Shown here one piece after another: positions 56,660-64,000 of a stretch of 64,000 bases of DNA; positions within the stretch are counted from its first letter, which is position 1, and the number at the start of each line of letters is the position of its first letter. The stretch is from contig NZ_MUNP01000048.1 of the NCBI RefSeq assembly GCF_002001105.1, positions 1-64,000 of the forward strand. The letters are read 5' to 3'. The position numbers and the translations under genes are program-made. The notes beneath the pieces were generated by a model, which was not told where the DNA came from, made no database searches, and was given only the letters and a program-made list of their open reading frames with translations. The stretch comes from Rhodanobacter sp. C06. Its GTDB lineage: Bacteria > Pseudomonadota > Gammaproteobacteria > Xanthomonadales > Rhodanobacteraceae.

Positions 56660-56696
56660 AACGACAACGGCCGCCCACGAGGCGGCCGTTGTCGTT
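56660..56696. terminator. Perfect 16-bp hairpin
   Basis: AACGACAACGGCCGCC-CACGA-GGCGGCCGTTGTCGTT, 40 nt past the stop of the Oar-like gene. No long T-run, but position and strength fit a transcription stop. The 440 bp between the two genes hold nothing else I can support besides the promoter noted at 56438. Confidence 0.65.
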
Positions 56697-56736
56697 CCGG
56701 TTGTGCAGCACGGGATCGCCGATGCGACAGCCTCGC

Positions 56737-57132
56737 TCAGCCGTTCGACGCCGCAGCACAGTGATCGTCCGGGCAGGCGAAATCCACCTCCGCTCCCCGC
56801 CCCACCGTCACCGGAATGTTGGCGCGGGTATCGACGATCTTGCCGTCCTTCTGCAGTGACACCGTGTAGGTCGACATCGGCAGGTTGCGCAAGTTGTAGC
56901 GCCCCTTGGCATCGACGGTGACATGGCGATGCAAGCCGTTGCTGCTTTGCGCGAGCACGGTTTCGCCGGCCGGCGCCTGCCCGAAGATGTGTGCCGTCGT
57001 GCTCTGCGCACTGGCGGGCAGCGGCAGCATGCCGCCCATCGTCACCATGCCGGCGACCACTGCCAGCCGGGACAATACGCGCACATTCCGAATGACGCGC
57101 GGGCGGTGCCTGGCGTGCTCAAGGTTCCTCAT
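56737..57132 (-). CDS. Stand-alone Oar-type carboxypeptidase-regulatory domain
   Basis: 131 aa. Signal peptide (VLSRLAVVAGMVTMGGMLPLPASAQ) and then a beta-sandwich domain: TTAHIFGQAPAGETVLAQSS, HRHVTVDAKGRYNLRNLPMSTY, and a final VGRGAEVDFACPDDHC. This is the N-terminal domain of Oar-like TonB-dependent receptors of xanthomonads, but here the gene stops before any plug or barrel. Strong GGGAGGGGG before the ATG. Either a truncated receptor or a small exported protein. Confidence 0.75.
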   Translation of the reverse strand: MRNLEHARHRPRVIRNVRVLSRLAVVAGMVTMGGMLPLPASAQSTTAHIFGQAPAGETVLAQSSNGLHRHVTVDAKGRYNLRNLPMSTYTVSLQKDGKIVDTRANIPVTVGRGAEVDFACPDDHCAAASNG

Positions 57133-57322
57133 GTTCCCCCTCCCTAGACATCCAATGAGTAAGAGCCCTGCCTGCAACGATGGGCAGGACATCCCGGTCT
57201 CCGCCCTGCCGGACCATGCCGGCGCCCTGCTCACCCTCGGGCGGTTCCGCAAGCTAGCGACAAGCGGCGATGCTTCGCAAGTGGAGCAGGTCAGCCCGGA
57301 GCGCGATGCTCGACTGACGCAT

Positions 57323-58132
57323 TCAGCCTGCCACCGCCAGCGCCGCCAACCGGTCCAGCTCGGCTTCGACGAAGCCCGCCTCCAGTCGCGCGGGACGATT
57401 GAACGGGCCGCGCAGGCTTACGCCAAGGTAATCACGCAACAGATCGAAGAAGGTATCGAACGGATCGACGCCATCGCGCTCGCAGCACCAGCGGTACCAG
57501 CGCGTGCCGGCGGCGACGTGGGCGACTTCCTCGCGCAGGATCACTTGCAGCACGGCGATGGTGGCCTCGTCGCCCGCGTGGCGCAGGCGCTCGATCATGC
57601 CTGGCGTCACGTCCAGTCCCCGCGCCTCCAGCACGCGCGGCACCAGGGCCATGCGCGCGGTGTCGGAGCGCGCGGTCTTTTCGGCCATTTCCCACAGGCC
57701 GTTGTGGGCATCGAAATCGCCGTAGGCATGACCCAGTTCGGCCAGCCGTGCTGTGAGCAGCGCGAAATGGCGTGCCTCATCAAAGGCGCAGCTGGCCCAG
57801 TCGCGGTAGTAGGCATCGGGCATGCCGCGGAAGCGGTACACCGCGTCCCAGGCGAGGTTGATCGCGTTGAACTCGATATGCGCCACCGCGTGCACCAAGG
57901 CGGCACGGCCTTCGGGCGTGCCGAGGCCACGTTGCGGCACCTGGCGGGCGCTGACCAGTTGCGGCTTCGCGGGACGGCCGGGGGCGCCGATGGGTTCGGG
58001 CGATGGTGCGGCCGGATCGGGGCGCAATTCACCCGATTGCACGGCCACCCACACGGCATGGGTGAGGCCCAGTTTCTCGGCCGGATCGGTGGCAGCCAGG
58101 CAGGCTTGGGCGGCGGCGTGGAGGTTCGTCAT
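57323..58132 (-). CDS. DUF455 ferritin-like protein
   Basis: 269 aa, helical. AHIEFNAINLAWDAVYRF, WASCAFDEARHFALLTARL and ILREEVAHVAAGTRWYRW provide the Glu/His ligands (E-x-x-H type) of a di-iron ferritin-like bundle. The family is related to MiaE-type tRNA hydroxylases, but activity is not established for DUF455. Lies 190 nt after the Oar-like start and precedes purF in the opposite order of transcription; probably its own unit. Confidence 0.85.
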   Translation of the reverse strand: MTNLHAAAQACLAATDPAEKLGLTHAVWVAVQSGELRPDPAAPSPEPIGAPGRPAKPQLVSARQVPQRGLGTPEGRAALVHAVAHIEFNAINLAWDAVYRFRGMPDAYYRDWASCAFDEARHFALLTARLAELGHAYGDFDAHNGLWEMAEKTARSDTARMALVPRVLEARGLDVTPGMIERLRHAGDEATIAVLQVILREEVAHVAAGTRWYRWCCERDGVDPFDTFFDLLRDYLGVSLRGPFNRPARLEAGFVEAELDRLAALAVAG

Positions 58133-58166
58133 GGAGTCTTTCGCGAGCACCCGCCCCTCACCCCGG

Positions 58167-58189
58167 CCCTCTCCCCGAAGGGGAGAGGG
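58167..58189. repeat. CCCTCTCCCC hairpin repeat
   Basis: CCCTCTCCCC-GAA-GGGGAGAGGG, perfect 10-bp stem just past the purF stop. Looks like the interspersed hairpin seen between fabH and fabD; may act as purF terminator. Confidence 0.65.
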
Positions 58190-58202
58190 GGAACACATAT
58201 CA

Positions 58203-59678
<1,476 letters not shown>

Positions 59679-59691
59679 GATGGATGGCCTG

Positions 59692-60396
59692 CTACGGGTG
59701 ATTCGAGGGAGAGACGGTGGCGGCCGGCGCAGGGGCCGCGCCTGGCGTGGAGATGGTGGCTGGCAGTGGCTTGCGCAATGCCCCAGACGGGTCGGCGGGG
59801 CCCAGTTTCCCGTGCAGCGCATCCGATATCACCGCCGGGTCCAGATGCTCGCGCACGGCGTTCGACATCGCCGCCGGGTCGAGTTTCCCGCGGAGCGATT
59901 CCGACATCGCGGCGGGATGGAAATGCTCGCGCACGCTGGGCGGCACCTGCTGGCCCAGCCAGATCGTGGCGCTCTGGAACGGTGGCAGCAGCAACGATTG
60001 CCGCCACGGCGGCTCGCGGGTGAAGGTGGTGAACTGGCACAGGAATACCACCACGCACACCAGCAGCACGCCGCGCGCCAGTCCGAACACCATGCCGAAC
60101 AGGCGATCCGTGCCCGACAGTCCGGTGCTCACCAGCAGGCGATGGATCAGGAAGCGCAGCAGCGCGCCCAGCACCAGCACCAGCACGAAGCACAGCGCGT
60201 AGCCCGCAGCCACGCGCAGCGCGGGATGGCTGATCACCTCCAGGTGCGCGGACACCGTCGGCCCGAGCAGCCAGGCCGCCCAGAACGCGGCGATCCAGAT
60301 CACCAGCGCCAGCACCTCGGACACCAGGCCGCGCCACAGCCCGACCAGTACCGACACGCCCAGCACGCCGAGTATCGTGTAGTCGATCCAGTTCAT
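59692..60396 (-). CDS. cvpA: CvpA family membrane protein with repeat tail
   Basis: 234 aa. Four hydrophobic helices and the CvpA motif ([19 protein letters not shown]) occupy residues 1-125. Residues 161-211 hold four tandem copies of a 13-residue unit (P-A-A-M-S-x-x-x-R-x-x-L-D). Typical CvpA is about 160 aa, so the tail is an addition. Colicin V production role in E. coli is indirect. Conserved dedD-cvpA-purF order. Confidence 0.9.
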   Translation of the reverse strand: MNWIDYTILGVLGVSVLVGLWRGLVSEVLALVIWIAAFWAAWLLGPTVSAHLEVISHPALRVAAGYALCFVLVLVLGALLRFLIHRLLVSTGLSGTDRLFGMVFGLARGVLLVCVVVFLCQFTTFTREPPWRQSLLLPPFQSATIWLGQQVPPSVREHFHPAAMSESLRGKLDPAAMSNAVREHLDPAVISDALHGKLGPADPSGALRKPLPATISTPGAAPAPAATVSPSNHP

Positions 60397-60421
60397 GCCC
60401 GGGTCCGCGCCAGTGTGCCGA

Positions 60422-61504
60422 TCAGGGGACGTTGACCACGTTGCCGCCGATGCCGAACTTCGCCTTGATCTCGTCGCGCACGCGCTCGGCGTCGGCACGC
60501 TGGGTCTGCGGACCAGCGCGCACGCGCCACAGCTGCTTGCCGCCCACGCTCACCGTATCCACGAAGCCGTCGAAACCGCCGGCGCGCAGCTTGTCGCGCA
60601 GCGCATTCGCGTCAGCCTCGCTGCCCAGCGCGGCCAGCTGCACGGCGTAGCCGCCGGCGCGCGGCGTCGTGCCGGCGGCCGCAGTGGCCGGCGCGGCGCT
60701 CGTCGTGGTGGTCGCCTTGACCGGCGTAGCCGCGATGTTGGAGTCGGCATGACCCAATCCCTCCACCAGCTTCGCCGGCACGCTGGGAATGGCCTGGGTG
60801 ATCTTCAGTCGCGCCGCTTCGGCACTGGTGCGCGAATCGAACGGGCCGGCGGTCACCAGGGTGAGCTGCTTGCCGGCCTGGGTGATGACGCGGGTGAGCA
60901 CCGGATAGCCGAGCGAGCGCACGCGGCGCACCAGGTGATCCACGCTGTTCGCGTTGGCGTAGGCGCTGAGGTTGAGCACATAGAGCGCATGGTCGGCGGA
61001 CGCGGATGCCGCCGCCGGCGTGGTCGCCGGTGCCGGGCTGGGCGTCGCCGCCGGAACCGCGGTCGTCTTCGTCGGCGCCTTGGTGGCCGGCGGGGTGGCG
61101 GCGGTGCCGCCCTGCCCCTGCAGCGGGATCACCGGCTGCGACGGCGAGGCGCCGGAACCCATCACCGGGCCAGCCGGCGGCTGCGCCTTGGGCGCCGCCG
61201 CGTCGGTGCCCACGTCGGTGGGGCGGCGCGAGGCGATGTTCACCGTAGCGAGCTGGTCGCCCTGCGCCGGCGTCGCCGCCGTGGTGGCCGGCGCCGGTGC
61301 CACGGCACTGCCGGCCGTGGCCGGTGCGCCCGGGCTCAGGCTCATGGTACGGGTCTGCAGGTTGCTGTCCTGCGCGGGCGGGATCGCCAGGCCCACGGAC
61401 TGGTCGCCGGCGGTGGCCGGCGGCGGATTGCTGGAGAAGAACATCGGCACGAAGATGACGAGCAGGGCTATCAGGACGGCAGCCCCCAGCAGACGTGTTT
61501 TCAA
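60422..61504 (-). CDS. dedD: SPOR-domain protein DedD-like
   Basis: 360 aa. TTG start: LKTRLLGAAVLIALLVIFVPMFF, the DedD N-terminal membrane anchor, with GGAG 8 nt upstream. A long Ala/Pro/Thr-rich periplasmic linker precedes two SPOR domains (about 168-245 and 282-358), which bind denuded glycans at the division site. Two SPOR copies are unusual for DedD. Preceded by a TATAAT box. Confidence 0.88.
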   Translation of the reverse strand: MKTRLLGAAVLIALLVIFVPMFFSSNPPPATAGDQSVGLAIPPAQDSNLQTRTMSLSPGAPATAGSAVAPAPATTAATPAQGDQLATVNIASRRPTDVGTDAAAPKAQPPAGPVMGSGASPSQPVIPLQGQGGTAATPPATKAPTKTTAVPAATPSPAPATTPAAASASADHALYVLNLSAYANANSVDHLVRRVRSLGYPVLTRVITQAGKQLTLVTAGPFDSRTSAEAARLKITQAIPSVPAKLVEGLGHADSNIAATPVKATTTTSAAPATAAAGTTPRAGGYAVQLAALGSEADANALRDKLRAGGFDGFVDTVSVGGKQLWRVRAGPQTQRADAERVRDEIKAKFGIGGNVVNVP

Positions 61505-61545
61505 GAGTTCGCTCCGCGGCGGCCGGCACGGCCCGCAATCCGGTG

Positions 61546-61551
61546 ATTATA
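61546..61551 (-). promoter_or_regulatory. TATAAT -10 element for dedD-cvpA-purF
   Basis: Perfect TATAAT, 42 nt before the dedD start, in a GC-rich leader. No clear -35 hexamer at 17 bp. Confidence 0.5.
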
Positions 61552-61590
61552 CCTGCCCCGCTCCACGCACCGCCCGCGGCTCAGTGCCGG

Positions 61591-61621
61591 TGAAAAATTC
61601 CACATACTGTGGAGTTTTTCA
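61591..61621. terminator. 14-bp hairpin with T-run
   Basis: TGAAAAATTCCACA and TGTGGAGTTTTTCA pair around TAC with one wobble. T-runs on both strands; probably ends the folC transcript before the dedD promoter. Confidence 0.6.
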
Positions 61622-61705
61622 GTCACGCGTCCGGCACCTGTCCGTACGTGCTCGCGCGAATCAGTCACTTGCGTGCCCGATCCGCGCCCGGCCATTCGTG
61701 GCCGA

Positions 61706-61738
61706 GCTGAGAGGTTGACAAATCAACAACCTCTCAGC
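61706..61738 (-). promoter_or_regulatory. Perfect 12-bp hairpin overlapping folC stop
   Basis: GCTGAGAGGTTG and CAACCTCTCAGC flank a 9-nt loop; the folC stop codon lies inside one arm. No T-run, so it may be an mRNA-stabilising 3' structure. Confidence 0.55.
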
Positions 61739-63011
61739 CGCGTTCAGCCATCACCGCCGCGGCCACGAAGAACGAACCGAACGCGAGGATGCGCTCGCCC
61801 GGCTGCGCGGCGGCGTGCGCTGCCGCCAGCGCAGAGGCCACGTCGGCATGCCGGTCCGCCTTCGCCTGCGGCAGGGTCTGCTGCAGGACTTCCGCCAGCG
61901 CATCCATCGCCAGGCCGCGCGGACTGGCGCCGTCCAGGCCGGCGAGGTGCCAGTGGGCGATGCGCGCGCCCAGCGCGGCGATCACGCCGGCCACGTCCTT
62001 GTCCGCCAGCGCGCCGTACACCGCATGGGTTCGCGCGGGCGGCTGCGCGTCCAGCCATGCGGCCAGCGCGCGTGCGGCCTGCGGGTTGTGGCCCACGTCC
62101 ACGATCAGCGGCGGGTCGCCGCCCAGCGATTGCAGGCGCGCCGCCACGTGCGCATGGCGCAGGCCGCGGCAGACCGCGGCATACGCATCCTGCGGCGCCA
62201 GCGGACCGCCTTCGATCCACAGCGCATGCAGTGCGGCGATCGCCGCCGCGGCGTTGGCGTATTGCACTGGCGCGACCAGCGCGGGCGCGGGCAAGTCCAT
62301 CGCGGTGCCGTCGCGATGCCGCCAACGCCAGCCATCCGTGTGGAGCTCGGTGCGGAAATCCGTGCCGGCGCGTTCGACGCGCGCGCCACTGGCGGCCAGC
62401 GCATCGAGCAGGCCCTGCGGCGGATCGAGCTCGCCCACGATCGCGGGGCGTCCGGCGCGGGCGATCCCGGCCTTCTCGCGACCGATGCTGTCGCGGTCCG
62501 GGCCCAGCCATTCCATGTGGTCGAGGTCCACCGTGGTGATCACCGCCACGTCGGCGTCGACGATGTTCACCGCATCCAACCGGCCGCCCAGGCCCACTTC
62601 GAGGATCGCGACATCGAGATCCGCGCGGGCGAACAGGTCCAGCGCGGCCAGCGTGCCGTATTCGAAATAGGTCATTGGCGTGTCGCCGCGCGCCGCCTCG
62701 ATGCGCTCGAAGCTGGCGACCAGTGCCGCGTCGTCCGCGTCGCGGCCGGCTATGCGCACGCGCTCGTTGTAGGCCAGCAGGTGCGGCGAAGTGAACGCAC
62801 CGACGCGCAGTCCCGCGCCCTGCGCCATCGCTTCCAGCAAGGCCACGGTGGAGCCCTTGCCGTTGGTGCCGCCCACCGTGATGACCCGCCGTGCCGGTGC
62901 CGTGGCGCCCATCCGCTGCCACACGCCGCGCACGCGCTCCAGTCCCAGCTCGATGCTGTGCGGGTGGACCTGTTCCTGGTAGGACAGCCATTCGGCGAGG
63001 GTGCGTGACAT
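61734..63011 (-). CDS. folC: Folylpolyglutamate/dihydrofolate synthase
   Basis: 425 aa. ATP-binding TVGGTNGKGSTVALLEAM, SPHLLAYNERVRI, TTVDLDHMEWLGPDRDSIGREKAGI and DVGHNPQAARALAAWL are typical. Adds glutamate to dihydropteroate and folates. Transcribed from its own upstream region, in the conserved folC-dedD-cvpA-purF order. Confidence 0.96.
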   Translation of the reverse strand: MSRTLAEWLSYQEQVHPHSIELGLERVRGVWQRMGATAPARRVITVGGTNGKGSTVALLEAMAQGAGLRVGAFTSPHLLAYNERVRIAGRDADDAALVASFERIEAARGDTPMTYFEYGTLAALDLFARADLDVAILEVGLGGRLDAVNIVDADVAVITTVDLDHMEWLGPDRDSIGREKAGIARAGRPAIVGELDPPQGLLDALAASGARVERAGTDFRTELHTDGWRWRHRDGTAMDLPAPALVAPVQYANAAAAIAALHALWIEGGPLAPQDAYAAVCRGLRHAHVAARLQSLGGDPPLIVDVGHNPQAARALAAWLDAQPPARTHAVYGALADKDVAGVIAALGARIAHWHLAGLDGASPRGLAMDALAEVLQQTLPQAKADRHADVASALAAAHAAAQPGERILAFGSFFVAAAVMAERG

Positions 63012-63085
63012 GCTCGGGACTTTGCGTGCTGCGGGAAGGCGCGCAGCTTAGAACCTCGCGCCCCTCGCGCACAGGGCGACGGCGC

Positions 63086-63250
63086 TCAACCGAACGGATG
63101 GATGCCGCTGTAGTGCAGCGCCATGTACATGCCGAACACGGTCCAGAACATCTTCTTCAGCGCGCGGGCGGACAGCAGCACGAGCAGCAGGCCAAGCAGC
63201 AGCGGCGCGTGCTTCTCCAGCGTGCCGCGCAGGTCGTTGACGGTATTCAT
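63086..63250 (-). CDS. Tiny single-pass membrane protein
   Basis: 54 aa: MNTVNDLRGTLEKHAPLLLG, then a leucine-rich helix (LLVLLSARALKKMFWTV) and a tail ending HYSGIHPFG. Shares the MNT start, LLL-x-L-x-SA helix core and terminal A-x-H-x-x-IHP motif with the next small gene, 10 nt upstream in transcription, so they are probable paralogues. Function unknown. Confidence 0.55.
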   Translation of the reverse strand: MNTVNDLRGTLEKHAPLLLGLLLVLLSARALKKMFWTVFGMYMALHYSGIHPFG

Positions 63251-63260
63251 GGCGCTCTCC

Positions 63261-63395
63261 TCAAACCAGCGGATGGATGGCCGCGTGCAGCGACCAGACC
63301 AGGCCGAAACCGATCGACGCGCTGGAAAACAGGGCCAGCAGCAGCGAGAGCGCGTAGCGGTCCAGGGCATCGCGAATCGTGGCAAGCGTGTTCAT
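63261..63395 (-). CDS. Tiny single-pass membrane protein
   Basis: 44 aa: MNTLATIRDALDRYALSLLL, helix LALFSSASIGFGLVWSL and tail HAAIHPLV. AAGGAG lies 7 nt before the ATG and is the paired arm of a perfect 10-bp hairpin (63401-63435). Located between the copper ATPase gene and its paralogue. Function unknown. Confidence 0.6.
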   Translation of the reverse strand: MNTLATIRDALDRYALSLLLALFSSASIGFGLVWSLHAAIHPLV

Positions 63396-63400
63396 GGAGC

Positions 63401-63435
63401 ATCTCCTTCGTCCAGTGATTGGGTGCGAAGGAGAT
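63401..63435 (-). promoter_or_regulatory. Hairpin sequestering a Shine-Dalgarno
   Basis: On the minus strand ATCTCCTTCG pairs perfectly with CGAAGGAGAT across a 15-nt loop; the second arm is the ribosome binding site of the 44-aa protein. Looks like a translational switch. Confidence 0.6.
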
Positions 63436-63495
63436 ACTCCACCGATGCGCCGCTCTGCGGCAGACCCGAACGTCAGCGATCGCGAATGACAACCG

Positions 63496-64000
<505 letters not shown>

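Overview
The window is a high-GC gammaproteobacterial chromosome segment. Gene content and order point to the Xanthomonadales, most likely the Rhodanobacteraceae (Dyella, Rhodanobacter or Luteibacter type). This is an inference from a complete nuoA-N operon, the yceD-rpmF-fab-pab-mltG-tmk-holB-pilZ cluster, a KdkA-type Kdo kinase, an Oar-type TonB-receptor domain and folC-dedD-cvpA-purF. No rRNA or species marker was used.

Layout. (1) 1-6380 is an accessory, decaying island. It holds a dinG helicase fragment, small membrane and lipoproteins, a cold-shock-domain membrane protein, a frameshifted autotransporter barrel remnant, a duplicated pair of two-helix membrane proteins, and a large serine recombinase whose 3' end runs into the 3' end of the initiator tRNA-fMet gene. 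(2) 6533-21162 is the complete 14-gene NADH:quinone oxidoreductase operon, read on the minus strand from nuoA to nuoN. (3) 21419-35656 is a minus-strand lipid and cofactor cluster: yceD, rpmF, fabH, fabD, then fabG, acpP, fabF, pabB, pabC, mltG, tmk, holB, a PIG-L deacetylase and pilZ. Between fabD and fabG lies a five-gene cassette (ArsR repressor, SRPBCC protein, tiny CPIC-motif membrane protein, DHFR-like reductase, DUF899 thioredoxin-fold protein) with its own promoter and a palindromic operator. (4) 35792-41403 on the plus strand carries a membrane protein, maf, a moxR-DUF58-transglutaminase unit and a Slp lipoprotein. (5) 41466-45600 on the minus strand carries HIT, GNAT, recR, ebfC, dnaX, the 4.5S RNA and tRNA-Ser, with a truncated second tRNA-Ser copy between the intact gene and its likely promoter. 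(6) 45606-55463 holds a metallo-beta-lactamase protein, kdkA, a divergent heptosyltransferase-type gene, a DUF1080/GH92 glycan pair, DUF6165 with an unusually long HAL-type lyase, and hisS. (7) 55629-64000 holds tRNA-Pro, periplasmic proteins, a DUF455 ferritin-like protein, purF-cvpA-dedD-folC, two tiny membrane proteins and the 3' part of a copper P-type ATPase gene.

The core blocks are conventional. The most unusual items are the redox cassette inserted in the fatty-acid cluster, the tRNA-Ser partial duplication, the recombinase/tRNA-fMet junction, the long MIO-type lyase paired with DUF6165, and a hairpin that sequesters the ribosome binding site of a tiny membrane protein beside the copper ATPase. 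Starts were chosen from Shine-Dalgarno sequences, family N-termini and 4-nt overlaps. All functional names are by motif recognition, not database search.
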